From assembly GCF_028769735.1 (NCBI RefSeq), contig NC_088170.1, forward strand, positions 55,213,585 through 55,277,584: a stretch of DNA of 64,000 nucleotides, in the 5' to 3' direction. Within the stretch, counting starts at the first letter, position 1. Each line of letters begins with the position of its first letter. This DNA comes from Zonotrichia leucophrys gambelii. Taxonomy: Eukaryota > Chordata > Aves > Passeriformes > Passerellidae. Positions 1 through 13,329 of the stretch are shown here, piece by piece. The notes beneath the pieces were generated by a model. The model saw only the letters and a program-made list of their open reading frames with translations. It was not told where the DNA came from and did no database searches. Position numbers and translations under genes: made by a program.

Positions 1-112
1 GGTCTGGATGTGGCCCTTGGGTGCATGGCTTAGTGGTGATTGTGGTGGTCTGGGTTGACCATTGGCCAGATGATCTTGAAGGTCTCTTCCAACTTCAATG
101 ATTGGATGACTT
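1..112 (+). mobile_element. CR1 LINE, 3' end fragment
   Basis: This is the 3' untranslated end of a CR1 non-LTR retrotransposon, cut by the window start. The phrase GATGATCTTGAAGGTCTCTT followed by CCAACTTCAATGATTGGATG matches the very conserved CR1 tail seen in birds. The final octamers are degraded, which suggests an old copy. It carries no coding capacity. Confidence 0.85.
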
Positions 113-1081
113 TGTCATTCCTAAAGAGTGTATAATCACAACAATAAAAAGTTTCTTCTTCTATAGCTACCTCAGTCTAATTAGCCAAGCTGCTTTTAGG
201 CAGGTTATGGAATTAAAATAATGTAAAGTAGGTAAATTTATGGAAGCATTTGTGGAATTAGGAATTAATTCAGTGTAAAATAATTTTTATAGTTACAAAT
301 TTGAAATATATTGTGCACAAAAACCCAAATCCATCTGAGCAATGGTAAATATGCTGAAAATTCTGCCACACATCTTCAGAGTAAGTGTGGTAGAAGAACA
401 TGGTACATTCAAATTTATAGTAAAGTTTCCTATTCCAGACAAAATAGCTGTCAGGTGTTAAAAAATCAGGAATCTTACAGTGAATATAAAACAAAACCTG
501 GTTGTATTTTATTCCAAGTTCTCTTTTTCCTGTCTTTGCACATAAAAATTTTAAACTTCTTCATCAGGTCTTGCAACCAGGATTAGACATGAAGAGTTCT
601 TGCTTTTCTTGGGTCAAAAGGTCCTGACTCACCTACTCACAAAATATTGTTCTATCCCAACTCTACATCCAAAATAATTTGATTAGTTAAGATTAAGATG
701 TGTTTCCAAACAGTCCTCATTCAACCCAAGGGGGTCTTTCTTTTCTTTTTTTTTTTTTTTTGTCACTTGTAGACTGTAATAGCTTTCCTTTATCCAATCC
801 CTACCCAAATCCCATTCAAAAGTATGTTAGGAGTAAATTGAACTCACTTTGAACTCAAAACCAACAACATATTTGTAGTGTTAGATCTAACAAACTAACC
901 AAAGAACTATACCTACTCCAGGTATAATTATACTAACAATTATATAACAATTATAATTCAAAATATGTGACTTTAAAAAGATAAATACTAACTGTACTTG
1001 GTGTATTGCTCATCTATTCTATACACATCTGCACCATTCAATTTCAGTGCACAAGGCAGTATGGGAAATATATAAAAATAT
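113..1081. other. AT-rich unique sequence, no gene seen
   Basis: No exon, RNA gene or recognisable transposon was found. A 16-base T run lies at 746-761, preceded by a short T/C-rich stretch. Open frames here are short and overlap on both strands without splice or codon support. Confidence 0.6.
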
Positions 1082-1264
1082 CATTATATTATATTATATT
1101 ATATTATATTATCATATCATATCAGATCATATCATATCATATCATATCATATCATATCATATCATATATTATATTATATGATATTATATGATATTATATT
1201 ATATATATTATATTACATTATATTATATTTATTATATTTAATATATTATTATATTATTATATTA
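1082..1264. repeat. Compound ATTAT/ATCAT pentanucleotide array
   Basis: About 180 bases of near-perfect five-base repeats occur in three phases. ATTAT units run from about 1084 to 1112, ATCAT units from about 1111 to 1165 (with one ATCAG interruption), and ATTAT units mixed with the ten-base ATTATATGAT follow to 1264. The last block decays into irregular TATTA units. The array is almost pure A/T except for the C of ATCAT. A reading frame through it is an artefact of the repeat. Confidence 0.95.
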
Positions 1265-4200
1265 GACTCCTCACGTTTTTGGAGGCTATGATGGTGGTCT
1301 TGGTGATTTCCTTCTTACCTCCAGCAGTTGCTTAAGAACATTTTATGTTTGCTAATACACTTTACACCTTACTCATGCTTCAATTGTCTGCAAGTTTACA
1401 TAGATGTGAATTTGTTGTCTATGATGTGTTTCTCTTGTGTTGGATACATGTTTTGTGTTGTGTTATCACACTACTTCAATGATAAGAGGTGGTTGATCAC
1501 TGATAGGTGGTTTACACTCGGGAGCCTCCATATTGTCCTGGGCCTGTATTTTCAAGATCCTTAAATACAGGTATCAAATCACCAAGTCTCCAGCAGCCTC
1601 TGCAGAAGGATATACAATGATTTATACTACTTCCATCGTATCTGCCAGACAGAGTGTCTAAAATGGAGCTACAGATTTAAATTGGGGCAACTGAATCTCT
1701 TCTAGAGTTCCTACAACTTTTGTGAAAATCTGTAGTCTAATGAAACAGGCAATAAAAATATAAAAATCCCCCAATTGGCAAGAAGCTATAGAACTCAATG
1801 CTTATCTGACCAGGGCCCATTTGTCCGAGTCTGGTCAATCTCACACCAAGGTCAGAATCAGCTCTAACAGATGTTGCCATTTACTCTATTTTTAATATTA
1901 GGTTGACAAAAGGAGATGAACATACAGCTGAGGAGTTTTGTGGGGATTTCTCCTTTTTTTGTCTTCTGCTTCTGGAATTCCTGGTTATTCCAGAAGTGAT
2001 TTATGTAACAATAAAATTTGCCTTGCATGTGTCAGAAAGATGACTTTGGTCCTGGCTTAGGACCCTGACAGCCTTGAAGGATTTGTTCATGCTGATCCTC
2101 TGGAATTAGACCTGTTCCTCAAAATGATTCTGTCCCTTCAGACCATAATTCCTTTTCATTTCATCAATTAAGCTGTCCAGTTCTCGCAGTTTCTCAGCTA
2201 TTCTACCTACTTCACAGATTCCATTTTTATATGTAGGTCCTACATCAATCACTTTTTCATCAGCTGGTTAGTGGTGGATTCACTTCTCTTCCCCACCAAA
2301 TTTTCCATCCTGTCTCCTAGAGTCAGGGGCAGAAGGAATTGTTTACAGCAGGACTTTCTTGGAGTCTGATCCAAGACTGAAGGAAAAGTAAGAAGTTTCA
2401 AAGCCTTTTGATCACCTTTTCCTTTTCCTAGGGAAGAGGTGAAAGGATGCGGAAAGAAAAAAGAGAAGGAGGAAATATCTTTGTATTAAAAGGACAAAGA
2501 ATCTGTCCTAAAAATCTTGTTCTTTCTGTATCTTCTTTCCCATTTACTTTAGGCAACAAAAACTTCATTGTTTATACCACAAGTTAAAAAGTTAAAAAGG
2601 CTGTTAAAAAGTCTTTTTCTCCTTCAGAAAACTCACTGATTAGACAAATTTCCTAAGTCATTGAAAAATTCCTTATAGTCCCTGAAAAAATGTTATTATT
2701 AAAAATTTTATACTTTTGATTGGAAAAATTGTCATGGTTAGGAATATTTTCTATAATAGGTAGATTTCTTGTACATTTGCATTTATGCAGTAAGTGACAA
2801 CAATTTGTCATTTAGTTATAATTATTATTATAATTATTTTAAGCCTCCAATTTTAACCAGATAATTTTGAAATATACCATGTTTCCTTTCAAGATATTAA
2901 GAAATTTCTGAGACACAGAAAACTGTAGCAGTTGTAATTCACATATTTTAGCTTTAGGGGTTTTTTTGCTATTTTGAATGAGTCTCTGGACATATCTATT
3001 TCAAAGTAATAATGATTTATATGCTAAATTTGCAAGTATTGCAACTGAATATATTTGTCTATAAGTTAAGATTTGTTTCATTTCAGGAATTAGAAATTGT
3101 GTTGGGAATGATGCTGAGATCAAAAAAATAACAGGTCTGTGGAGTTTTTTCTGCATTGTTAGAAACAATAGCTATGGCCCTTGGTGATGCTAAGTTCCTG
3201 TAACCAAGGTGAGCAGGCTTAACAGGTCTTTGATATAAGAAGTCAGACAATTAAGTGGAATTGTGATCTTTCTCCATCTTCCTCACTTATTCCAGATGCA
3301 CTTATACTACTCAATCCTCCACTCCAAGAGGAGCTTTTATTTGCTCCTGATGCTGCTGATTGTTTGTTTTTCTTTTCCCAGTCATCTTCATGGACTTAGT
3401 AATAAGTGCTGCTTATTCACAGTCTTTTGTGCTTACCTTCTTCATTGTTCTCTAACTTGAAAGGACCCTGATTGGATACTTCCAAGGACCAACTACACAA
3501 ATATTCATTTTTCTCTCTATGTTGACATGTTGCATATGTATTTGTGCAAAACTTCTGTACATTTTATTTGGCTATGTCATCACAGTACTACAAAGTACCT
3601 ATATATGTTATTTGTCATATAATTACTATGCAAATTTTGAATAATCTCATTCTTGGAAGTCTGGGCTGTTCTCACTTATGATCAACAGATGAATCTGAAA
3701 ACCATTGCTTTTGTTTATTTATTTATTTGATTTTGGTATTTAGCCATTTTCCATTTAATACCAATAAGGATTTATCTGAATCTTTTTGTGTATGGATGTT
3801 GATCATTCTCACATATTAATGCATCAAATTAATGTCACTTAATATCTGTGATCAGCAAAAGCCATCAGTCGCATTGCCACAGCATTCTATACCAGATCAC
3901 AATGGAAACACTCATCCTGTGGGAGGAACTGTTTGCAGCATGTTCTATGCACAACAGCTGGGTTGCATTTTGCTTAGCTGAGGATAGCTACAGTGCAGAA
4001 TTCCATGCCTCAGCTAATTGCCTTAGGATTTGGTTAGTCATTGCCTTTTGTTCACAAAGGATAAATATTTTTACAGAGTCATTCAACTGATGAGATGAGG
4101 CATAGCATGCCATGCCATTTTCTTTCCATTGCCTCAGAAGGTAACTAGCTGAGATTCCTGTATTTAGCAGGTCACCCAACTTGATGCCTAATACAGCATA

Positions 4201-7200
4201 ATTGATGAAGTAGTACAAATTCAAATAGTGTTGCCTGCATGTCAATTTGTTTTTCTGTGTAGCTGAGCAATAAGATTCTAACCTCTCCTTGTTTAACTTG
4301 AAAAATGCAACTATATGGCAGGTAGTAAGTGCATGCTGAAAGTCCAGACCAATTAAGATTGGTAGAACATTGAGCCTATATTCATTGTCTTTAGGGTCAG
4401 AAGAAAAGGCAGATATATTTCTTTTCTGCAGAAGCAGCTGTATTAGAGCTATTCAACTCTTTTCTGCCTTTCTGATTAAGTCAAAGACGAAAGTGGTCTT
4501 GTCTTCCTTCTTTTGGATCAGCTTGGTAAGCTATATTTGCTTACATTACTTATCTTGTCATTTAGAAAAAGGTGTTACTAAAAAAGCATCAGTTTATAAT
4601 TTATGTCTATTTTAAAATTTATCTTCTATCCTAAATTTATCTCATATTTAATCTTTCCTGTGAAAATGGATCTGAATTTAATAATGTGGGAGTATATTTC
4701 TTTTAAAATGCTATCTTTTCATTTTTTCTAAATGCTACTTGGAAAGACTCCCATTAATTTCAGATTTGTTTTAGGTCTTTGTTAAGGAAAAACATTCTAT
4801 TTTAAGATTTCTATATTACCAGTTACAATATTTTCATATGGAAAATAATTTTCAATTTAATTTTTAATTCTACATGACACATAAACATAACAAACATACA
4901 GAGATTTATACAAATTGGAAATCCTTTATAAGTAAATATGCCAAGAGCAAGTATTGAATATATAATTTACATCAGTATGAAAGTTGATGTGATTTAAAGC
5001 AAGAAGTAAAAATAGATGTCTGAGATAAGAGTGATTGAAAATTTTATATAAAACTGTTATTATTTAAGTCCAGAAATTGAAGAAGATGGCAAAAATTAAG
5101 AAATTAAAAAACTGATGTAGCTGTAAGTAAACAATAGAAATAGCGAGTTAATTAAACTTGAAGAGACCTAAAACTTGAAGATATTTAAAATGCAAAGCAG
5201 CTAGGTGCATTGGAAAATCTATATGACTTAAAAGAGAAGACTGGAAAAGAGGATCTGAAGTAGAATTAACCAAAAAACTCACTTAGATGGAAGTGAGAAA
5301 TAGAAATAGTCAGCTGAATTATGACTGGTAAATTTCAAGGAAGATACAGTATTAGATCACATGCTATGTCCTTGATGACGTCCAGGATAAATTTTACTTT
5401 AAACCTATGCCAGCTTCCAGATATAAATGCCAAATACTTTTATGAGAATTTTCTTGGATTTCTTTATCCTTTGCGTTATTTTTTTTTAACTTGCAGTTTC
5501 CTGTGGAGCCTCATATGCTTCTGCCTTGTGCTCCTTCATTTTCAAGTGCAAGATTTTCACCCAAGCAGCTGTTCTTGTTTATAACTTGACCATGGCTTTC
5601 ATACCTACATTAAGTCCATGCTCACCTGTGTTTCTCTGCATCCCAAAGTTTTAGAATATTATGTGACTTTGTAGAAACATGCTGGTTTCCTTTTTTTTTT
5701 TTTGCAGTCAGGAGCTTTCATGGATCTTAAGTGATATCTTCTTGTGTTTTGAGGACAGGGATATGAAGCATGAGTGAATCCAACCTTGGCACTAACTTTG
5801 GCAGCTCCATGGTGCTGGATGCGACACTTCATGTTTCTTCATCAATTTCTCTTTTTGCAAAGCTGTGATATAAACACTTCTCTGTAGGCAGTTTCAGTGA
5901 ATAATTGAATTTTTAGGTGTTCAGACCACTATTTCTGACAGTTTTTTGACACAGAAAAACTTAATGATGCTGATGCTGTGGGGAGAGTGTCAGGGAAACA
6001 AGGGGGATATGGGAGTGGGGTTGGGGCAATAAGCAAATTTAAGGATAAAGTGTGACTCTCATTATTGGATAAAACTCTAAAATGCCCTAGGGAGGACAAT
6101 ATCAATACTGTGATTGGAACACGAAGTAAATTTGTTATTGAAAGAAGTGCATATATTAACATTTTATGGGGTAACATCAGATTTTCTAGACCTTGGTCTC
6201 TAGTTATTTCTCTTAAAATCTTGCACATTGCATGTATCAACTGATTAAATTAATCTCTGCAATTTAGTGTCCCATCTGAGTTTTAGCTTCTTATGGATCT
6301 GCAAATATAATGACTTAGAAGAAAATTGACATTTTGTATCTTTTACTATTGAAAATAGATATGACTGTTATGGATATGATTTTAACTCATAAATAAGCTG
6401 TATCAGCATTAAAAGCGTGCAAGGTAAAGGGTACCACAGCAGTAAGGGTGGAACAAGTACTCACACAAGGCACATTATTAACTGCAATTCACTTTCCTTC
6501 TCTGCTGTATTATCAGGAGGAAAATAAAGTGACCATCCTACTTAGGCTGCTCTGTTCCCAGCTCCACTTCACAGCACAAGTTTCTCTAGTTTTCTGTGGA
6601 GAGTTAAGGAGTGAAGGAAATCAGGAGAAAGATAACAGTGAAAAAGATTATTCACTCATTCCAGATATTTGACTGAAAATCCAGGGATAAAATTTCATAA
6701 TTCAGGAGGTTGACTAAAGTTTGGGGGGCCAAAAAAAAGAAAAATATTTTCTATTAATTAATTTATTTATTTTGTCCTACAAAACTAATTATGAGAACAA
6801 AGCTCAACAGAACTTAGATAAATTCTGTAAATCATGATTGTCAAATGAGTAATCTATTCACATGACTGACAGTCCAAATGACAACTTCATACAAATTCAG
6901 ATTTCTAGCTCTTATGCAATGTTGAAGTAGTAAAATGTTGAAGTAGTAAAATGGTGATTAGCTTTGATATTCATCCAAGAATAAGTTAAGATCCATGACT
7001 AGGGTAGGGGAGAAAAGGTTTGGTTAGCATCCAGCCTGTTTACTGGTGGATATATTTTTGTTGTTAGTACTTTTTGATGGCACTCTGCCTCTTACTTAGT
7101 TCCACTAAAAATCCAGATATTGAAGACAAACCAGTTACAACGTTAGGAGTTCCTTCTGAGCTATAAAGTTTGAGATCAGTCAAACCATTCAATATCTAGC

Positions 7201-8351
7201 CATATATTTGTGTGTGTGCATATGTGTAAAGTCATCATTTATTGCTTAGACAGAAAATTACCCAGCCAGTGTCTAAGGTTGTTCTTTCCAGATAGATCAA
7301 ACAAAAAAAATTGCAATTTGGTGTAATTGAGACTTAATTTCCCTATTTTCTTCAAGGTATATAGCAATAGGAATGAAACTCCAAAGGCCTGGATCCTAAT
7401 TCCAGTTTTACTATTATTAGATTGCTCTGCTGCTTCTCCAAAGTCACCAAAATGTGCTAAAACTTTAAAGGGAATCAGGACAAGCATGAAAGATCACTGT
7501 CTGGGACTCTGGCTTTCAAGGACCTGCTTAGTAGCAGGTCCAGTATAATTTAGGACCTTAATGATAGCTGAAGGTCCTTCCAAAGCTCACGGAATTCAAG
7601 GCAATTGCTTCCTTTGCCTGTGCTGGAAAGGAGTAAGAATTAAACAGAAGGGAGCTGACATGGCAAAAGACTATAAAGACAAGTGAAGATAAATCTGAAT
7701 GAAAGGAAAGCAAAAGCAGATAATTAAATTAATAGGAAGAATAGCTCAATGAACAAGAAGATAATGAAAGAAATGAGAACTGAAGTATGTGAGACACATA
7801 ACCAATAGAAGGTACAACACAAAAATTAGCTTGAAGCAGTTAAGGGAAAATTGTCTTTTAAAGAGAAATCTGAAAAGTGCAACAAAATTAGAAGGATGAA
7901 GTATATAATTGACTAAATGTTGCTTAAAAAATCTTCCATGTGTTCATTACTGTTCCTCTTTCCCATCTCCTCATTTTTCTGGTTCTTTCAAAAATCTGGT
8001 GCTTAATTTTCTTCTGCAGTGGTCAGCAGTCGGTGCCTAAGATTGTCTCAAAAGGACCACTTATAGTTCATTCCAAAAGCTAGTTGAGCTTTGTATTTCT
8101 ATTTATTACCGCTTCCAGCTAGTAAAATTTGTAGATACTGCATTTGCTACTATTTGGGCCCTTAGTTCCCTATGGATTTTGCCATCAGAAACAAGAACAC
8201 GGTGATTATGCACATTTACTTTAAAAATAAAACAATCTATTACTCACCACCTGCTAATCAGGAACTGCAGTCACAAGGCATTAGAGAAGAAAACACACTG
8301 TTGGAGAGGTTTCTATCAATCAGAGAAAGTCTGAATAAATGAGTTAAAGAT
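1265..8351. other. Unique AT-rich sequence, no gene seen
   Basis: About 7 kb without a recognisable gene or clear transposon. A T run precedes TTTGCAG near 5692-5707, which resembles a splice acceptor, but no coherent exon follows. A 16-base unit ATGTTGAAGTAGTAAA is present twice in tandem at 6919-6934 and 6935-6950. Open frames of 60-103 codons occur on both strands at the density expected by chance at this base composition. Confidence 0.55.
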
Positions 8352-8492
8352 TCTATAACAGTTTGGATTGGAAGGGGAGATCATCAAGTTCCAATCCCTC
8401 ATCCATGGGCAGGGACAGCTTCCACTACCCCAAGCTGCTCAAAGCCCCATCCAACCAGGTCTTGAACAACGCCAGGGATGGGGCATCCATGA
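8352..8492 (-). mobile_element. CR1 LINE 3' fragment, antisense
   Basis: Read on the minus strand this is the 3' region of CR1. On the + strand it shows GTTTGGATTGGAAGGGGAGA, TTCCAATCCC, CCATGGGCAGGGACA, CTCAAAGCCCCATCCAACC and CCAGGGATGGGGCATCCA, all hallmarks of the reverse-complemented CR1 tail. The octamer tail is missing on the left, and the copy is truncated on the right after about 140 bases. Confidence 0.93.
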
Positions 8493-11400
8493 TATAGGAA
8501 AGGAGTGTAAAAATGATCTGTACAGAGAGGTAGGAAAGTAGGAGGAGAAATGATGCCACTGTCTAAGCATTGTTATAAAACAGGAAACCTTTCCCTAGTG
8601 TGTGTGTTCATTTGCACTTTCAGATGAAACATCAAATGCTTTTGTGAGGAAAAACCATGTCAGTTATTATATTTACTTTGATTAACACACAGCTTGCATA
8701 TATAAATATACATAAAACATTAGGACTCATTTTAAACTTAGTGGCAATTTTCAAACCCAAATTAATTGCTTTCCCTGGATGTTATAAGTCACCAACTACT
8801 GATAGACTGATATCTTCTGATTAATTAAGTACTCCAAAGCCAGAAATCACATTTTCAAGATGCAAATACAAATGCATCATGCAGCCCAGAATAGACAGAT
8901 TGTAAACCACTTTTAAATGGTGGCATTTTCCTTCTCTGACTCTAAGCTAAATTCTTACATTTTCCAGAGATTGAAATCTAAAATACAGACAGGTGGCACT
9001 CTTAGTGATATTCAGCTGGCCTTTCCCCAGCTTCTTCCAGGAGATATTAATTGTCTTATAAAACACCTTTTTATTTTATTCACCCCTTCTTGGTGAATAG
9101 CTAATTTCCTTATTGTGAAAGATTAGTTAATAATATATCTACAGCATTATGCTATTATGCAACTGTCTCTCTTTCTTGATTTAGAAGTAAAAGGGTGACC
9201 TCCCAATATAGCTAATTTAATCTGCAAAAATAATCTTGCAAATTGACTTGCCAGAAACTAATATTAGATGAAATCTTTGTTCTGTTGAACCTGAATGTCA
9301 TTTGTGATTCTCCATAAAAAGCTTAATCTGCAATTTTAAAAAATCTCTACTAATGTTGTCAGGTTTCATAAAATATCTATTCTATTAAAGAATTAGTGAT
9401 GCTGATTCTGGTGGATTTGCAATATTTGGGTAGAAAACTTGGATGTGATTCAGATTCAGATCACCTTTTTTGTATTAAGGTTTGATAGAGCTGTAAAAGT
9501 GTTGCAGTAGCTAATGTTGGGATAAGCCAAGAGCATATGGTTTTAAAAAGCCCTAATTCTTCTAGGAATGTGAATCATTTTTGTTTTCTTTGAAAAAAAA
9601 AAATTAGATAATTTGAATTTTTTCAGCAATGCCCATTTATGCCTGCAATTTTGTTCTTACCTAAATAACTCTACTGTATGTTTTAGATTCCCTATTTTAC
9701 CATATAGGAACAATTAATCTTCACAGCAAAACAAATATGTGATCGAGCTGCACTTTATGGGTAGTTCTACAAATTTCAGTATTAAAGCAGCAAATCAATT
9801 TGAAATAGATTTTATAACTAAATATATTAAACTTTGCTAAATAGTCAAGCAAAGATACAACAGCTATATGGAAAAATAAAATTCTTTATGCATATCTGGA
9901 ACAACCCCTAAAATCATATAAAGGTGAGGATGAATAGGAAGATGATTCTCTAATGCCTAGGCTGTGCAGTGTTTGAAGTGATCTCCCACCAGACAGAGTG
10001 AAATGCTAACACCTTATCATTTAAAATTAAAATGCATAGATCAAAGTTCTAGAGAAAAATCAAGTTTGACTGGGTGCAAAATAGATGGGACTAGCTACTT
10101 GTGACTTTTCTATGATTCTTTTTACTTACAGATAATGCTATGAATTGCATGAGCTCAAAGAGTATTATTTTTAAAATTTGAATATAATAGAGTGTATTAC
10201 ACTAGTGAGCAGACTGTTCTATGAACTAACCAATGACTATATGTATGCTTTGTACATAGGCATATATTTTTTACTAGGTCAAGATTGGAGGCAAAAGACA
10301 GGTTTTCACAAATGTTCACAAATTTTTGAACATGAATTCAGTTTAAAATTCAGAGCTAGATGTTAGAACTCTTCCTTCTAGTGGTCCATTGTATAGTACA
10401 ATGAAGTACTGAACTTCATCTGAGGCCACAGCAATATCTATATTTGTGTGCATGTATGTACATGTGTACATGTTTTTATATGTCTTTCCAGAATATACCT
10501 GGTTTACATTTTGAATCTAACCACCTGCTTCAGTACTGTTTTCAGTATGTTTGAAGAGTGTCATTGGACTTTTGCCTGTCACATCAAGATACACCTAAGC
10601 ATGAAAAATACGAAGACTTATATTTTTCTGAAGTGTGTATATGTATATATTGTTTACATATACTGTTCTTTATCATACTTTCTTTTTTAATGCTGTCAGT
10701 ATATGATTATACAAAAACATAAAAGCAATAAGACACATATAGTTTTTTATGTCTGCAAATAGCTGTGTCAGCACCAACAAATTGCATAAATGTATTTATT
10801 AATATCTTTGTACAAAATACAACCAGGTGGAATCTATTTTTTAGCTGCTTAAAATTACAATAATATTTTTAACATTTAAGTCCTTAAAAGTTACTCATTA
10901 AAGCCTAATTTTGGACATTATGCTTATAATAATGAATCAAACTATCATACTGTCATTTCTTTTCAAATTTAATAAGTGAATTCAAAGGTGATATTTATTT
11001 TTAAATTAACTGCCAACACTGTGTAGAATAAAGAAACTATTTTAATAGAGAAGAAATAGTAGCAGGCTTCTGTGCTGATGTTACATAGAATGTGAACAAA
11101 TAGGCATCAATTCCAAATAGGCCATAATAATTACCCATTTGCATTGCAATGTGTTTTTTGTATCATAATGAATAAATAAGCATGCTAATGGGCCAAATAA
11201 CTTGTGTTCGTATCAAAAAAAAGGTCATCTGTCACAGTGAATGCTAGCACTTTCCATTGTTTCCTATATGCCTGGATTGAACTTGGGCAATAGTTATGTA
11301 TGTTTTACATATAAAACACCATATTTAATTAGCTTTTAGGGATCTCATGTTTTCCTAGTCAAAAAAAGCCACAGTTGGAACATCAATGTTTCTCTTGACA

Positions 11401-12278
11401 GTATCTTTTCATAAAGTGATACAATCAAAGGAAAGCAATTTGCATCCTTATAGCTTGTCTATCTGAATCAGGATAGTCAGTACATTTCTCAGATATTATG
11501 AAAATTTCCACCCTACAGTTAGAAATTATTGGTTAAGAGAAAAAGCTTTCTTAGGGAATAATGTGAGTCTGAATATGAAATGAACTACAGAAGGATCCTG
11601 GGACCTCATCATTTTGCTATTGCTGCTTGTTGTGGTGACTCATTCCAGTGGGCTTTGTTTCCCCAGCAGGCTGCAGCTAGGTCATCTGGAGAAAGTCACA
11701 CATTTTCTGTGCTTCAGCTGTTGCAGTCTGAGTCACCCAAATCCTCCAGAAGGTAGAGGTGAGAGAGGAGCTGTTCACATTCGGAAAATGAAAGGGTAGG
11801 ACAAAGACATGGAATGACAATAAAGGTGGAACCTGAAGTACACAGAGAAAGGTGGAGTTTGCTAAAAAGAACCAGGGACCAGGCTCAGCAGAGAGGGGTT
11901 GAGTAGGGATTATGTAGACTTTGTTGCAAAGCAGACACAGCCGGAAATTTTTGGGCCAAGCCTTCAGGCTTGAAAATGTCACATCCACAATTTTGTTATG
12001 ACAAAAGGAAACCAGATGTATGGAGCAAGGAATTTATCGTCTGTTAGTGCTTTAACGGTCTAAAAGAGTAAATTATCATATTGTAACAGAAAAACTATGT
12101 TAATAATTCAACTAAAATTGTATGTTAATAACCCACCACTGCTCTTAGTTTATATTCACCTTTCCTCTAGCTCTTGAGTTTAAAATTTTCTATCTTTCCA
12201 AAAAAGCACTGGGTGTCTGTAAGCAGATGATACATGATATGTCGTTAATAATCTAAGACTTTCACAGGGAGAAATACG
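8493..12278. other. Unique AT-rich sequence with possible conserved non-coding stretches
   Basis: No gene is supported. The region is unusually rich in TAAT-core, ATTA and octamer-like words. A perfect ATGCAAAT octamer lies at 8860-8867, and the reverse form ATTTGCAT lies at 11137-11144 among several TAAT/ATTA cores (about 11090-11215). Such clustering is typical of vertebrate conserved enhancers but also arises by chance in AT-rich DNA. Confidence 0.4.
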
Positions 12279-12640
12279 ATGCTCAAGGTGAGAGGCCCCT
12301 CCACTGAACCTTGGGGCTCCTGCTCGGGCAGTTTTTATGTTCTTCCTTACCCTGGGCTCCTGCTTTTTGGCTGCTCCCAGCTGAGCATGAGTGTGGCCCT
12401 GCAGCCTCCCCAGGCTCAGCCACAGGGTTTCCTCTTGTTTGGACAACACCCCCCTGGCTCTGGCAGACCCTACTCTGGAGGCATCAGCAGAGCTCAGGCT
12501 CAGTTGGGAAGGTAACAGGCACGTGGCTCCAAGGCCGGAGCTGCAACCAGCCCAGGACAGCGCCAAGGTGAGCCCCAGCTCTGAGACCAGCACTTGCAGC
12601 TCCAGAGTGTGCGAGTTCTCAGCAGGAATGACAAACCTTA
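12279..12640. other. GC-rich island of unknown origin, possibly a degraded LTR
   Basis: This stretch is sharply richer in G and C than its surroundings and keeps several CpGs. Open frames of 137 codons (minus, 12180-12593) and 159 codons (plus, 12391-12870) overlap here, mainly because stop codons are rare in GC-rich DNA. Their leucine, serine and alanine bias does not look like a known family. Read on the minus strand, a TATA-like ACATAAAAACTGCC near 12330-12345 lies inside the GC-rich sequence, as in retroviral LTR promoters. I could not find clear TG...CA ends or a target duplication. Alternatives are an unrecognised repeat or a local CpG-bearing regulatory region. Confidence 0.35.
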
Positions 12641-13329
12641 TTGGTCAGGCTATACCAGGTACATTTCTTAAGGTCCCCCTTGCACTCCTTATGAATTGCA
12701 GAGATCAGAGACAAAGAAAAAGATCAAGGATGTTCTTTAGGGATCAAGCATTGCCCATCCAGAGGTCTTGCCTTAGACTCCCCTCCCTGCACCAAGTTGC
12801 GCATAAGCCCATATGCACTAACTTATTGAAGGTGGACATTTTTATGTTCATTTACCCAGGCACTTGGTAAAAAATGTAGGTGCAAAATCACACCCCACTT
12901 ACCACAGAATTATTCATTCTGCACAGGAAATTCGTAATATTATGCTAATTCCTCATGCTATACAGCTTCAAAATGTACCCAATCTTCATTTTCTTGAGAG
13001 CTTATTAACATAATATAACTACACATCAACAATAACGTAGTCCTACCATTAAACTCAGAAGAAATGTGCACAAAAGGAAAAATAATACGATAATTAGGGA
13101 AGAAAATAAGGGAGGAAGAAGTTTGACTAAGATCATCAAAACATCTTCAAGAGGCAGGAAGAAACCTAAAGCTTTTTCGGAAACCAGCAAAAAACCCCAG
13201 CATAACTACTAGTCCTTTGAATTATCAACTAATGAACAAAGGAATCAAAGCAAGGCAAAATGAAAAGTAGCTTTCTATACTCCTATTTGCTGTGAAGGGC
13301 AATGAGGAAATTTCTTGAGTCAAAGATAA
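12641..13329. other. Unique sequence, no gene seen
   Basis: No gene or clear repeat was recognised. The right part (from about 13080) is A-rich and could hold an unrecognisable 5' extension of the LINE relic that follows. Confidence 0.4.

Noticed and set aside
3160..3210. Possible small exon before the donor-like AAG|GTGAGC
   Set aside because: All three frames between the nearest acceptor-like AG and the donor contain stops.
12391..12870. 159-codon plus-strand frame
   Set aside because: It starts in the GC-rich island where stops are rare, and a second long frame overlaps it on the other strand; neither resembles a known protein.
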